The notes under the pieces were generated by a model that did no database searches, was not told where the DNA came from, and saw only the letters and a list, made by a program, of their open reading frames with translations. Position numbers and translations under genes: made by a program. 64,000 nt of DNA from Thiomicrospira microaerophila (GTDB lineage: Bacteria; Pseudomonadota; Gammaproteobacteria; Thiomicrospirales; Thiomicrospiraceae), in NCBI RefSeq assembly GCF_000934765.1, contig NZ_JYNN01000002.1, forward strand, positions 150,091 to 214,090, in the 5' to 3' direction. Numbering within the stretch: the stretch's first letter is position 1; each line of letters starts with the position of its first letter. Positions 50,965-60,784 of this stretch are shown here, piece by piece.

Positions 50965-52030
50965 TCAATATTTAACCCAGTTTCATACCGGGTTTGGGGT
51001 ATTTAACTACATTACGGTGCGTGCGATTATGGCGGTGCTTACGGCCTTAATTATCTCGTTTTTAATCGGCCCGATGGTGATTCGTTGGTTAACGCGCTTA
51101 AAAGTAGGGCAAAGTATTCGTTTAGATGGTCCACAAACCCACTTGATTAAAGCCGGCACACCCACAATGGGTGGCACGATGATTTTGTTTGCCGTGGGTA
51201 TTGCGCTGTTGCTCTGGGGCGATTTAACCAATAAATATCTGTTGCTAGTGAGTTTTACGATGTTTGGTTTTGGGGTGATTGGCTTTTTTGATGACTTTAA
51301 AAAAGTGGTCTACCGCGACCCAAATGGCATGCGGTCGCGCACCAAGTTTTTGTGGCAAAGTATTATTGGTCTGATTGCCGCCTATGGTTTTTATGCCATG
51401 GCGAGCGTGCCAGCTGAAACCCAGTTGCTTATTCCTTATATGAAAGACACCTTTATCTATCTTGGCGCCTGGGTGATGGTGGTGACCTATTTGGTGATAG
51501 TGGGTACCTCGAACGCAGTGAATTTAACCGATGGATTAGATGGATTGGCGATTATGCCCACCGTGATGGTCGCCGCGGCGCTTGGCGTGTTTGCCTATTT
51601 GTCGGGACATGCGGTATTTGCCGGCTATTTGGATATTCCCTATATCCCGGGGGTGGGGGAGCTGACGGTTTTGATGGCGGCCCTAGTAGGCGCTGGCTTA
51701 GGTTTTTTATGGTTTAACACCCATCCGGCACAAGTATTTATGGGCGATGTCGGTTCCTTAGCACTCGGTGCGGCACTCGGTGCGACAGCGGTCGCCGTGC
51801 GCCAAGAAATCGTGTTGTTTATTATGGGCGGTATATTTGTGATTGAAACCCTGTCGGTTATCTTGCAGGTCGGTTCGTACAAAATGCGCGGCAAACGGGT
51901 GTTTTTGATGGCACCGCTACATCATCATTTTGAGCAAAAAAAATGGCCGGAAGCCCAAATTATCGTGCGGTTTTGGATTATCACCATTATTTTGGTGTTG
52001 ATAGGTTTAGCCAGTTTAAAATTAAGGTAA
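50948..52030 (+). CDS. mraY: Phospho-MurNAc-pentapeptide transferase MraY
   Basis: 360-aa polytopic membrane enzyme making lipid I. G-T-P-T-M-G-G-T, the D-D-F-K-K aspartates, [10 protein letters not shown], and M-A-P-L-H-H-H-F-E near the C-terminus, with about ten hydrophobic segments. Confidence 0.96.
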   Translation: MLIYLSQYLTQFHTGFGVFNYITVRAIMAVLTALIISFLIGPMVIRWLTRLKVGQSIRLDGPQTHLIKAGTPTMGGTMILFAVGIALLLWGDLTNKYLLLVSFTMFGFGVIGFFDDFKKVVYRDPNGMRSRTKFLWQSIIGLIAAYGFYAMASVPAETQLLIPYMKDTFIYLGAWVMVVTYLVIVGTSNAVNLTDGLDGLAIMPTVMVAAALGVFAYLSGHAVFAGYLDIPYIPGVGELTVLMAALVGAGLGFLWFNTHPAQVFMGDVGSLALGAALGATAVAVRQEIVLFIMGGIFVIETLSVILQVGSYKMRGKRVFLMAPLHHHFEQKKWPEAQIIVRFWIITIILVLIGLASLKLR

Positions 52031-52036
52031 TTAACA

Positions 52037-53404
52037 TTGAATTTAGTCGTAGGTCTGGGATTGACCGGACAATCTGTAATGCGTTATTTAGTCTCGATGG
52101 ATGAGCCGATGCTGGCGTTGGATACCCGTGCGGATTTCGATCTGTCGCCGCTTGAGTCGCAATTTGCTGAAGTAAACTTTGCCGCTGGCTCGTTACCAAA
52201 ATCATGGAAAAAAAACATAACAAGGATAGTTTTAAGTCCTGGAATTGCACGCTCAGAACCTTGGATTCGTGAATTGGAAGAACAGGGTATTGAGGTAATT
52301 GGTGATATTGAATTGTTTGCTCGCGCGGCGAGCCAACCGATTATTTCGATCACCGGCTCAAACGGCAAAAGCACCGTTACAACGCTAACCGCCGAGTTTT
52401 TAGCTCAAGCGGGCTATCAGGTCGGAATGGGGGGCAATATTGGTTGCCCGGCGTTAGATTTATTGTTAGATGAAAAGGACTACGATGTCTATGTGTTAGA
52501 GCTCTCCAGCTTTCAACTCGAAACCACCTATTCACTGCATAGTGCCTCATCCGTGGTGCTCAATATTAGCGAAGACCACATGGATCGCTACCCGAGTTTG
52601 GATGCTTATTTACAGGCCAAGCTTAAAATTTATGATGATACCGAACTTGCGGTGATTCCTTATGCCGAGCGTTCTGAAAGCTGGGTCAGCACAAAAACCA
52701 AAAAAACCGGCTTTGATTTAACACCTCCAAGAACCCCAAAAGACTATGGCATTATCGAAATTGACCACCAGGCCTGGCTAGCACTGGGTGAAAAACCCTT
52801 GGTTAAGCTGGCGGATATGCGATTGAATGCGCCGCACTCTCAACTGAATGCCTTGGCGGCGATGGCGTTGTGTCAAGATTTTGACATAGCGCCATCCGTG
52901 TTTAGTCAGGTGTTGGAAGGGTTTAATGGCTTGGCGCATCGCACCCAGCGGGTGGTCGAGCATCAGGGAGTGCGCTGGATTGATGATTCCAAAGGCACGA
53001 ATGTCGGTGCCACGCTCACCGCGATTCATAGTCTAGGTCAGCAAGCGCAACAACAAGAGGGCAAGCTGATCCTATTGCTGGGGGGCGTCGGCAAGGAAGC
53101 GGATTTTTCACCGCTGGCACCCGCGATTAATCAATATGTGAAACAGGTGGTACTGTTTGGGCGTGATCAAACTTTGATTTGTCAGGCTATTGCGCCTGCG
53201 CTGCGCTTAGCGATTAAACTCGATTGTGTAGATAATTTGCAGCAGGCTATCGCTATCAGTAAACAGGGCGCTAAACCGGGTGATGTTGTGTTGTTTTCGC
53301 CCGCCTGTGCCAGTTTTGATCAGTTTGCAAATTATCATGATCGGGGTGAGAAGTTTAATTTGTGGGTGCATCAGGCGTTGGGGATAGCATGCGCATCCGT
53401 ATAA
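52037..53404 (+). CDS. murD: UDP-MurNAc-L-Ala:D-Glu ligase MurD
   Basis: 455 aa. V-V-G-L-G-L-T-G-Q-S-V at the start, I-T-G-S-N-G-K-S-T-V-T-T P-loop, N-I-S-E-D-H-M-D-R-Y, and D-D-S-K-G-T-N-V-G-A. The start is TTG (L-V-V-G-L follows directly), close to mraY. Overlaps ftsW by 16 bases. Confidence 0.95.
   Translation: MNLVVGLGLTGQSVMRYLVSMDEPMLALDTRADFDLSPLESQFAEVNFAAGSLPKSWKKNITRIVLSPGIARSEPWIRELEEQGIEVIGDIELFARAASQPIISITGSNGKSTVTTLTAEFLAQAGYQVGMGGNIGCPALDLLLDEKDYDVYVLELSSFQLETTYSLHSASSVVLNISEDHMDRYPSLDAYLQAKLKIYDDTELAVIPYAERSESWVSTKTKKTGFDLTPPRTPKDYGIIEIDHQAWLALGEKPLVKLADMRLNAPHSQLNALAAMALCQDFDIAPSVFSQVLEGFNGLAHRTQRVVEHQGVRWIDDSKGTNVGATLTAIHSLGQQAQQQEGKLILLLGGVGKEADFSPLAPAINQYVKQVVLFGRDQTLICQAIAPALRLAIKLDCVDNLQQAIAISKQGAKPGDVVLFSPACASFDQFANYHDRGEKFNLWVHQALGIACASV
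52768..52777. repeat. CCAGGCCTGG palindrome (murD)
   Basis: Exact; frame H-Q-A-W-L. Confidence 0.85.
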
Positions 53405-54594
53405 AAAACGTATTTGACACGCCCGAACAACGCGCTTGGCCGTTTGACTATTGGTTGGTCGGGGCGGTATTGGTGCTCATCTTTTTGGGGCTGACGATGG
53501 TGTTATCGAGTTCGGTCGCGATCAGTGAACATCGTTTTGGCAGCGCGACACACTATTTTGTTCGCCAAGCGATTGCGCTGGGTTTAGGGCTGGTGCTGGC
53601 ATTGGCCGCCTTTAAAGTGCCGATTCACTTTTGGCAAACGCATCGCGGCAAGTTGTTTATTTTTGGTTTAATCTTGTTGTTGCTTGTATTGATATTTGGT
53701 CGTGAAATCGGTGGTGCGAAGCGTTGGCTGAATCTGGTGGTAATTAATTTTCAGCCTGCTGAATTGATTAAAATTGCCGCGATTATCTTTGTGGCCGGTT
53801 ATTTACATCGCCATCTTAGCGCAGTCAAAGAAGACTTTAATGCCATTATGCGTTTATCGCTGCCATTTGGTTTAATGGCGTTATTGCTGCTGTTGCAGCC
53901 TGACTATGGCACAACCTTGTTGATCGCGGCGGTGGTAACAGGGATGTTAATAATATCCGGTGCGCCCTGGCGATATTTTGTGCTAACCGTGGTGCCGGTT
54001 GTCGGTCTGTTGGCGGCGTTGGTGTTGTACTCGCCCTATCGTTTAGCGAGGGTGTTGAGTTTTATGGACCCTTGGCAAGATCCATTTGGTACCGGTTATC
54101 AACTTATTCAAGCCTTGATTGCCTCTGGCTCTGGCGGTTTTACTGGGCAGGGTTTGGGTGCAAGTATTCAAAAGCTGCTTTATTTACCCGATGCTCACAC
54201 GGACTTTTTGTTTTCTATTTTTGCCGAAGAGTTTGGTTTTATCGGCGTGTTGGGGTTAATTGCGCTCTTTGCGTTTGTGGTTTGGCGGATGTTTGTGATT
54301 GCCACCTTTGCCAAACAACAAAACTACGGCTTTGGTAGTTTGATGGTGTATGGCATCGCCATTTGGATTGCGATGCAGGCGATGATTAATATGGGCGTCA
54401 ACCTTGGGCTGTTTCCGACTAAAGGGTTAACCCTGCCGTTTATGAGTTATGGCGGTTCCAGTTTAATGATGCTGTGTGTGGCGGTGGCCTTGGTATTGCG
54501 GGTTGACTACGAAGCACGTCTAAAGCCCAATCCACATACCGAACAGGAACAGGAGCAGGATAATGAGCCAGATGAAGAACCTATCAAAGCCTAA
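53389..54594 (+). CDS. ftsW: Septal SEDS glycosyltransferase FtsW
   Basis: 401 aa from ATG 53389 (TTGGGGATA upstream), rather than the earlier in-frame codon at 53362. Ten predicted membrane segments. R-E-I-G-G-A-K-R-W-L, Q-P-D-Y-G-T-T-L-L, and P-F-M-S-Y-G-G-S-S-L-M are SEDS signatures. Polymerises lipid II with FtsI. Overlaps murG by 32 bases. Confidence 0.95.
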   Translation: MRIRIKNVFDTPEQRAWPFDYWLVGAVLVLIFLGLTMVLSSSVAISEHRFGSATHYFVRQAIALGLGLVLALAAFKVPIHFWQTHRGKLFIFGLILLLLVLIFGREIGGAKRWLNLVVINFQPAELIKIAAIIFVAGYLHRHLSAVKEDFNAIMRLSLPFGLMALLLLLQPDYGTTLLIAAVVTGMLIISGAPWRYFVLTVVPVVGLLAALVLYSPYRLARVLSFMDPWQDPFGTGYQLIQALIASGSGGFTGQGLGASIQKLLYLPDAHTDFLFSIFAEEFGFIGVLGLIALFAFVVWRMFVIATFAKQQNYGFGSLMVYGIAIWIAMQAMINMGVNLGLFPTKGLTLPFMSYGGSSLMMLCVAVALVLRVDYEARLKPNPHTEQEQEQDNEPDEEPIKA

Positions 54595-55666
54595 GCTCAA
54601 AAAAGTCATGATCATGGCCGGAGGAACCGGTGGGCATGTTTTCCCCGGTATCGCGCTTGCCAAGGCTTTTGCACATCACGGGATAGATACCCACTGGTTG
54701 GGTACGGAAGGTGGATTAGAAGCACAATGGGTCAAGCAGGCAGGGATCCCCTTTTCTGCGATTGCGATTCAGGGGTTGCGCGGTAATGGGCTAAAAGGTT
54801 GGTTATTCGCGCCTTTTAAAATCAGCCAGGCCTGGTGGCAGGCGCGTCAAATTATTAAACAGGTGAAGCCCGATATTGTGATTGGCATGGGTGGGTTTGT
54901 CTGTGGCCCAGGTGGGCTAGCCGCTTGGTCGAGCGGGCTTAAACTCTATTTGCACGAACAAAACGCCGTAGCTGGGCTAACGAATCGCTTGCTAGCCGGG
55001 TTTGCGCAGCGTATTTTTTGTGGCTTCCCGCCGAGTAATTTAAAATCGCCAAGGCTTATGGTGATGGGCAATCCTGTGCGCGCTGAAATTGAAGCGATCG
55101 GTGCATTAACCCCAGCGCAGCTCAGTGAACCGAATAAAAAACAGCTGCTCGTGATCGGCGGTAGCCGAGGCGCGCGCGCGCTCAACCAAGCCTTGCCTCA
55201 AGCCTTGGCATTGATACCCTTGGAACAGCGTCCTGAAGTGGTTCACCAAACAGGGAAGCTAGATTATGAAGCCACCCAATCCGCCTATCAGCAAGCGGGC
55301 GTTGTCGCCAAGGTACAGCCGTTTATAGATGATATGGCCACTGCGTATCAACAAGCACACCTGGTGGTGGCGCGAGCGGGTGCGCTAACCGTGAGCGAGT
55401 TAATGTCAGCGGCACGCCCAGCAATCTTAATTCCTTTTCCTTATGCTGTCGATGACCATCAAACCGCCAATGCGCAGTTTATGGCGGCTACCGGCGCGGC
55501 GCAGGGGGGTCAGGAGTCTGAGTTGACATCAAGCGGTCTAAAAGACAGGATGCTTAAGGGGTTGGAAACGCCTTCTCTGTTGAAAAACTCAGCGTATCTC
55601 GCTCAGGTTGCAAAATTAAATGCCACAAACGAAATAGTAGAACATATAATAGAATGGAATAATTAG
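54563..55666 (+). CDS. murG: Lipid II synthase MurG
   Basis: N-acetylglucosaminyltransferase. G-G-T-G-G-H-V-F-P-G at the start, G-L-R-G-N-G, G-G-S-R-G-A-R-A-L-N, and F-P-Y-A-V-D-D-H-Q-T-A-N-A. 367 aa. Last gene of the cluster here: murC, murB, ddl, ftsQ and ftsA, usual next neighbours, do not follow. Confidence 0.95.
   Translation: MSQMKNLSKPKLKKVMIMAGGTGGHVFPGIALAKAFAHHGIDTHWLGTEGGLEAQWVKQAGIPFSAIAIQGLRGNGLKGWLFAPFKISQAWWQARQIIKQVKPDIVIGMGGFVCGPGGLAAWSSGLKLYLHEQNAVAGLTNRLLAGFAQRIFCGFPPSNLKSPRLMVMGNPVRAEIEAIGALTPAQLSEPNKKQLLVIGGSRGARALNQALPQALALIPLEQRPEVVHQTGKLDYEATQSAYQQAGVVAKVQPFIDDMATAYQQAHLVVARAGALTVSELMSAARPAILIPFPYAVDDHQTANAQFMAATGAAQGGQESELTSSGLKDRMLKGLETPSLLKNSAYLAQVAKLNATNEIVEHIIEWNN
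54826..54835. repeat. CCAGGCCTGG palindrome (murG)
   Basis: Exact; frame S-Q-A-W. Confidence 0.85.
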
Positions 55667-55692
55667 ACTAATTTTACTTAATTTAAATAAGA

Positions 55693-55769
55693 TGGTCCGC
55701 TCACCAGGACTCGAACCTGGAGTTGCCGCTTAGGAGGCAGCCGTTTTATCCTGTTAAACTATGAGCGGA
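55693..55769 (-). tRNA. tRNA-Arg (anticodon CCU)
   Basis: 77 bases including encoded CCA. Acceptor TCCGCTC pairs with GAGCGGA, T-arm CCAGGTTCGAGTCCTGG, and anticodon arm GCTGC-CTCCTAA-GCGGC gives anticodon CCT. Reads AGG codons. On the minus strand directly after murG. Confidence 0.93.
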
Positions 55770-55812
55770 GAAATATGAAACAGCCACCTATTTTAACAAG
55801 ATTGGCCAACAA

Positions 55813-57054
55813 ATGAAAAAAATTCTTGTCATAGAAGATCAAAAATCCATGGCTTTGCTGTTAAAGCAAACCATCGAGCGTCATTTCAAGCTTGACGTAT
55901 TAGTCGCTTATAGTCTACAAGAAACACGTGATTATCTTGCCAAGCATCAAGATATTACGCTTGCCTTGAGTGATTTAAATTTGCCGGATGCACCTCACGG
56001 CGAGTCAATTAGTTTGTTACGTGAGGCACACATTACAACGGTGGTGTTAACCGCAAGCTTAGATGACTCTTTGCGCCAACGCATCATGCAAGAGCGCGTA
56101 GCCGACTTTATTGTTAAAGATGGCCCCGCTGCGATTAATTATCTTGTTAGAGTGTTAGATTTGCTGTTAAGCAATGATCAGCGTGAAATTTGGTTGGCCA
56201 ACCTATCGGATCCCTTGTCAAGAAAGCTGATCGGCCTATTATCTATTCATCGTTTTAAAATACGTGTTTTTGATCAGGACTCTGTTCTGCTTAAAACGCT
56301 CAAGCGTTCCTTTCCTAGCTTGTTAATTGTCGGTGATAAAAACACTGAACAACGTTGGTTTCAGCAATTGTCGGCGGTCAGAAGTCATTTTGAATTTTAT
56401 CAACTGCCGATACTGGCCTGTATTGAAGGGGAGCAGGGCACATCGTTAGCATTAAAGTATATGAAGTATGGTGCAACCGATTATATTGTCGCGCCTTTTG
56501 GTGCTGATGAGCTTTATGCTCGGGTAAACCAGAGTATTGATTTGCAGCGTACGTACCAAGAAATTCAACTTCTCTCACAAACAGACAGTCTAACAGGATT
56601 GCATAATCGACGCTACTTTATCGAGCAGGGTGAAAAGCACTACCAGGCCTGGTTAAAAAAAGGCGTATTCTGTTTGTTGGTTGACATTGATTTTTTTAAA
56701 AAAATCAATGATCAATACGGGCATCCAAAAGGCGATGACGCGATTAGATTTATTGCGACAACCATAAAACAGATATTTGAGGGTTTTGTTGTTGCGCGCT
56801 TTGGCGGTGAGGAGTTTATCGTGGTGGGTGCCTATAGTTCAAAGCAGGTCATCGCTGAACTGGCAGAGCGTTTTCGCTTAGGTGTTGAACATGCATCGCA
56901 AGAAAAAGTCGGCGTTGCCATGACGGTGAGTAGCGGTTTGGCATTTGATGCACCGCGCTTTGATAAGCTGATCGCACAGGCCGATCAGCAGTTATACAGA
57001 GCAAAAAGCGGTGGGCGTAACCAGCTTTGCCAGGAAGACGACGAGGCGCGTTAA
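55813..57054 (+). CDS. REC-REC-GGDEF diguanylate cyclase
   Basis: 413 aa. The first receiver domain (about 1-120) has E-D at 8-9, phospho-acceptor D in L-S-D-L-N-L-P-D, V-V-L-T-A, and I-V-K-D. The second (about 135-255) is degenerate. The GGDEF domain (about 265-405) has D-S-L-T-G-L-H-N-R-R, D-I-D-F-F-K-K-I-N-D and an active-site R-F-G-G-E-E-F, so it is probably an active c-di-GMP synthase. No R-x-x-D inhibitory site was seen. With the HD-GYP protein at 24147 this gives both arms of c-di-GMP turnover in the window. Confidence 0.9.
   Translation: MKKILVIEDQKSMALLLKQTIERHFKLDVLVAYSLQETRDYLAKHQDITLALSDLNLPDAPHGESISLLREAHITTVVLTASLDDSLRQRIMQERVADFIVKDGPAAINYLVRVLDLLLSNDQREIWLANLSDPLSRKLIGLLSIHRFKIRVFDQDSVLLKTLKRSFPSLLIVGDKNTEQRWFQQLSAVRSHFEFYQLPILACIEGEQGTSLALKYMKYGATDYIVAPFGADELYARVNQSIDLQRTYQEIQLLSQTDSLTGLHNRRYFIEQGEKHYQAWLKKGVFCLLVDIDFFKKINDQYGHPKGDDAIRFIATTIKQIFEGFVVARFGGEEFIVVGAYSSKQVIAELAERFRLGVEHASQEKVGVAMTVSSGLAFDAPRFDKLIAQADQQLYRAKSGGRNQLCQEDDEAR
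56643..56652. repeat. CCAGGCCTGG palindrome (GGDEF gene)
   Basis: Exact; frame Y-Q-A-W-L. Confidence 0.85.
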
Positions 57055-57058
57055 CGAA

Positions 57059-59317
57059 TTAGCGGTTTGATCTCGACAGGCTTCTGGTTGTGTTTGGTGA
57101 ATAGCCGAGGTGTTTGGGCTGGGTGTTAAAAAAGCTCATTTCTTGACTCAAGGCTTCAGCTTGTTGGCGAAGGCTGTCTGATGCGCTGGCTGTTTCCTCA
57201 ACCAGGTTGGCATTTTCCTGGGTTAAGGTGTCAATGTTCACAATGGCACGCTGTACCTGTTTAATGCCTAAAGCTTGTTCTTGACTGGCATTGGCAATCT
57301 GTTGAATCATGCTGGTGACCTCATCAACGGCACCGGTAATTTGTTTAAGTACCTCACCCGACTCGCTGGCTAAGCGTGTACCTTGATCAATCCGCTCTAC
57401 GCTTTCTGTAATAAGACCTTTTATTTCTTTTGCGGCATCAGCCGATTTTTGCGCTAGCGCACGGACTTCGCCCGCAACAACCGCGAAGCCACGACCATGA
57501 TCACCCGCGCGTGCCGCCTCTACCGCCGCGTTGAGGGCAAGCAAGTTGGTTTGGAATGCAATGCTGTCTATAATGCTGACGATATCCGCTATTTTGTAGC
57601 TTGAGTCTTGAATGTGTTGCATGGCCGCAATCGTTTGTCCCATGACCTTCTCACCTTGCTGGGCTTTGGTTTGTACGCCCAGCGCTACGGTTGAGGCTTG
57701 TTGCGTGTGGGTGTTATTGCGCTGAATATTGGCGGTCATTTGTTCAATCGTTGCCGAGGACTGCTCTACCGATTTAACTTGTTCTTGTACTCGAGTGCTC
57801 AGGTTTTTTGAACCCTCTGACACTTCTTGCGCCGCGCTGTCAACAACTTGTGCCGCGTTGACTGAAATGTCGATCGCATTATTGAGTCTTTCAATTGATA
57901 GATTGATGGCCTCTTTTAACTCGCCAAGCTCACCCTCAAAATTATTTTCTATTTGCTGGCTTAAATCGCCTTCAGACATGGCAGAAGTAACGCGAATAAC
58001 ATCATTCATTGCGAGTTGAATGCCATCCATTAAATCATTGATCGACGTACTGAGCTCGTGTGCGACACCCTCAAGCTGTGCAACATCAATGCGTTCGCCA
58101 AGATAGCCACTCTGGGCTTTTTTAACGGTTGAAGCAACGTGATTAAGTAGTTGGACTTCTTGTGTGCGATCAATCCATTCAACCAGTGTAGCCACTCTTT
58201 GCCCTGTTCGGTTTTTAATTGGCAACATCGCCAGCTCCAAGTGAAAACCGCCGATTTCAATGCGTACACTCGAAGGTTGCTCAATCTTGTTAATCATCGC
58301 GCGTTGATGCGCTGGGTGTTTGTGGAAAATATCGATGTTTTTGCCCATTAAGTTTTTGGCTGAGAAATGGGGCGCCAGTTTTTGAAGGCGTGTTTCACGC
58401 TCTTCTAAGAACTGATTCATGTTTTCATTGGCGTAGGTAATATTAAACTTATCATCAATCATCATGACGTTACTTTTAAGCTTGTCAAACGCAAATTGCA
58501 GTTGGTTGGACTTATCAAGTTGGTGAGCGCGTTGATCTCGGTTGGCGATAAAGGCCAGATTAGCCGATTGAATCGCGCTTTGAATTAAAGAGGAAAAGCT
58601 TTGGGGGTTGTCCGACTGAATACTCAAGCTTTCGGAAGAGGCCAGTAAGTTGAGGTTCTTAATGGCTTGATCTTTGGTTTTGTTTAACGCAAAGCCGTAG
58701 CTGTACATCAAAATTACCAGTAGACCTGACAAGCCAAAGGCAAGGCCATTAGACAAGGTATTGGCGGAAAAAGTAACATATAAAAGCGGGGCAAAGGAGA
58801 GAAGGAGGGCGAGCAGACCTAGCATGATGGCAGGATTAAAGAGGCGCGAGCCGGTCAATGCGCTTAAGTTGAACCCTTTATAGACTTTGCCATGCTTTAT
58901 TTTAGCCTGACCAGACGCAATATCTTGATAGGCTTGTGTTGCTTGTTGTTTTTCTTGCTCGGATATGGGGTTTCGAACCGATAAAAATCCGGCTATTTCG
59001 CCGTTCTTATAGAGTGGTGTAGCTTGTGCACGTACCCAATAAAAACCGCCGTCCTTGTGCCTGTTTTTTATATATTGCGTCCATGGAATTCCTTTTTGTA
59101 AATCTGACCACATATCCTCAAAAACCTGTTTAGGTACATCCGGGTGGCGTACAAGGTTATGGGGTTGTCCAACCAGTTCGTTGCGGCTAAAGCCACTTGC
59201 CGCTTCAAAAGCATCGTTACATTCAGTAATGGTTCCCTTGAGGTCGGTCTTGGAGACGAGTGTCAAATTGGGGGCAAGAAGATGTTCATGTTGGGTGATC
59301 GGCTGATTGTTTCTCAT
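57059..59317 (-). CDS. PAS-domain methyl-accepting chemotaxis protein (Aer-like)
   Basis: 752 aa. N-terminal PAS domain (about 10-110; [19 protein letters not shown], typical of Aer), two membrane segments at about 165-210, a second PAS (about 270-380), a HAMP-like linker, and the signalling hairpin (about 480-735) with [20 protein letters not shown]. Likely senses redox or energy through a flavin in the first PAS (by analogy). No other chemotaxis gene is in the window. Confidence 0.9.
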   Translation of the reverse strand: MRNNQPITQHEHLLAPNLTLVSKTDLKGTITECNDAFEAASGFSRNELVGQPHNLVRHPDVPKQVFEDMWSDLQKGIPWTQYIKNRHKDGGFYWVRAQATPLYKNGEIAGFLSVRNPISEQEKQQATQAYQDIASGQAKIKHGKVYKGFNLSALTGSRLFNPAIMLGLLALLLSFAPLLYVTFSANTLSNGLAFGLSGLLVILMYSYGFALNKTKDQAIKNLNLLASSESLSIQSDNPQSFSSLIQSAIQSANLAFIANRDQRAHQLDKSNQLQFAFDKLKSNVMMIDDKFNITYANENMNQFLEERETRLQKLAPHFSAKNLMGKNIDIFHKHPAHQRAMINKIEQPSSVRIEIGGFHLELAMLPIKNRTGQRVATLVEWIDRTQEVQLLNHVASTVKKAQSGYLGERIDVAQLEGVAHELSTSINDLMDGIQLAMNDVIRVTSAMSEGDLSQQIENNFEGELGELKEAINLSIERLNNAIDISVNAAQVVDSAAQEVSEGSKNLSTRVQEQVKSVEQSSATIEQMTANIQRNNTHTQQASTVALGVQTKAQQGEKVMGQTIAAMQHIQDSSYKIADIVSIIDSIAFQTNLLALNAAVEAARAGDHGRGFAVVAGEVRALAQKSADAAKEIKGLITESVERIDQGTRLASESGEVLKQITGAVDEVTSMIQQIANASQEQALGIKQVQRAIVNIDTLTQENANLVEETASASDSLRQQAEALSQEMSFFNTQPKHLGYSPNTTRSLSRSNR

Positions 59318-59514
59318 CGCGCGCTCCTTGAGATTGAGGGCATTTGTTTAAGTTATCTTGGATATATATTTTGTATTAGTATTGTACATATTTAATCGAA
59401 AGTAAAGTAAATGTATAAAATTTGTACAAGATAGTAATGAGATTCGTTTTTGTGCATTTGTATTGGGTATGATATTATTTATGTGTGAGTCTTAAGAGGT
59501 GAGAGGTGGGAAAG

Positions 59515-60270
59515 ATGGATTTAATGAATGCTGCAAAATATATGTCGCCAGTTTGGGTTGCTAAAGCCCCTGCGATGATGCATTCACAGCCTAGCCAGCC
59601 GATTACGATTCCAGCGCACTCCGCGTCTGAGCCAAGTCGCGCATCAAGTGCAATTTCGGCGCCTGATTCTGTTAAACCTACCCCGCAACCTAAGCCGGTT
59701 GATAATCCAGAGCAAGCCTCCGCTCCCACCAAGGAACAAGAAGAAAAACAGCAACAACAGGCTCTTGAACAGGTCATTGCGCAGCTTAAATCAAGAGACC
59801 AAGAGGTGCGAACCCATGAACAGGCGCATTTGGCGGCGGCCGGTCCTTATGCTAGAGGGGGTATTAGTTATGATTATCAAACGGGTCCAGATGGTCAAAA
59901 GTATGCCGTCGGTGGCTCAGTCGGGATAGATACTTCGCCCGTATCGGGCGATCCCGAAGCCACGATTCAAAAAATGATGGTTGTGCAGCGTGCGGCGCTT
60001 GCGCCCGCTCAGCCTTCTGCACAAGATTTTAAAGTCGCCTCCCAAGCATCTCAAATGCAAGCACAGGCACGTGCTGAACTGCAAGCAGAGCGAATGGAGG
60101 ATAGCGCCGTTGAAGAAGCGTCGGCGCCAGACAGCCTGAACGCGCCAGCTGTCATTGAGTCCGAGTCGAGTGATAAGACTATCGCGGTAAAAGAAGCGCA
60201 ACCTACCGGAGCCATAGCGGAGCGTAATGCGTTTGATTTAAGGTTGCAATTACAAAATGTAGCGGCGTGA
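59515..60270 (+). CDS. SprA-related putative metalloprotease
   Basis: 251 aa from ATG 59515 (GGTGGGAAAG upstream). The N-terminal third is Pro/Ser/Gln-rich and disordered; a Gln-rich coil follows. The conserved domain (about 95-175) reads R-D-Q-E-V-R-T-H-E-Q-A-H-L-A-A-A-G with an H-E-x-x-H zinc motif, then G-G-S-V-G-I-D-T-S-P-V-S-G-D-P-E-A-T. No signal peptide. Substrate unknown for the family. Confidence 0.82.
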   Translation: MDLMNAAKYMSPVWVAKAPAMMHSQPSQPITIPAHSASEPSRASSAISAPDSVKPTPQPKPVDNPEQASAPTKEQEEKQQQQALEQVIAQLKSRDQEVRTHEQAHLAAAGPYARGGISYDYQTGPDGQKYAVGGSVGIDTSPVSGDPEATIQKMMVVQRAALAPAQPSAQDFKVASQASQMQAQARAELQAERMEDSAVEEASAPDSLNAPAVIESESSDKTIAVKEAQPTGAIAERNAFDLRLQLQNVAA

Positions 60271-60293
60271 TAAACCAGATCTCTCGGTTTGGA

Positions 60294-60608
60294 TTAAAGC
60301 TCGGCTGGGCAAAATGTTGATTGCATTGCATGCAAAAGATTGATGATTTCTTTATCTGCTACTTGGCAAAGGATTTTGCTGCCATCACGACGAGAAGATA
60401 AAATCCCTTTTTCACGTAGGATGTCAATATGTTGTGATACATTGCTCTGGGTCGTACCGACTTTGGCGACAATATCCATTACAGGCAGTTCGCCACCACT
60501 CAGTACACAAAGTATTTTTAAACGCAGCGGATGCCCCATGGCTTTGAGTGCTTTAGAGGCTTTAACGATATTGTCTTCTTTCATTTCAAATAGATTGCTT
60601 TCGCTCAT
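60294..60608 (-). CDS. ArsR-family transcriptional regulator
   Basis: 104 aa winged helix: M-G-H-P-L-R-L-K-I-L-C-V-L near residue 25, recognition region T-T-Q-S-N-V-S-Q-H-I-D-I-L-R-E-K-G-I-L, then R-R-D-G-S-K-I-L-C-Q-V. Cysteines at C34, C80 and C100 could sense metal or redox, but the classical C-V-C motif is absent. Divergent from ctpA. Confidence 0.9.
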   Translation of the reverse strand: MSESNLFEMKEDNIVKASKALKAMGHPLRLKILCVLSGGELPVMDIVAKVGTTQSNVSQHIDILREKGILSSRRDGSKILCQVADKEIINLLHAMQSTFCPAEL

Positions 60609-60784
60609 GTGGTATTATCCGCCTTTGTTTAGATACTGTTTTTTGCAGTCTTGTGTCGTTTTTGTGAAAATATTAATATTTAATCAAATTCTAATGGAAA
60701 CTGCACGCTTTTGTCAGCTAAACTTGACCTTTATCGAAATAAATTTAATATGTATTGCTAGTCAAATCAAAACTGGAGATGAAT

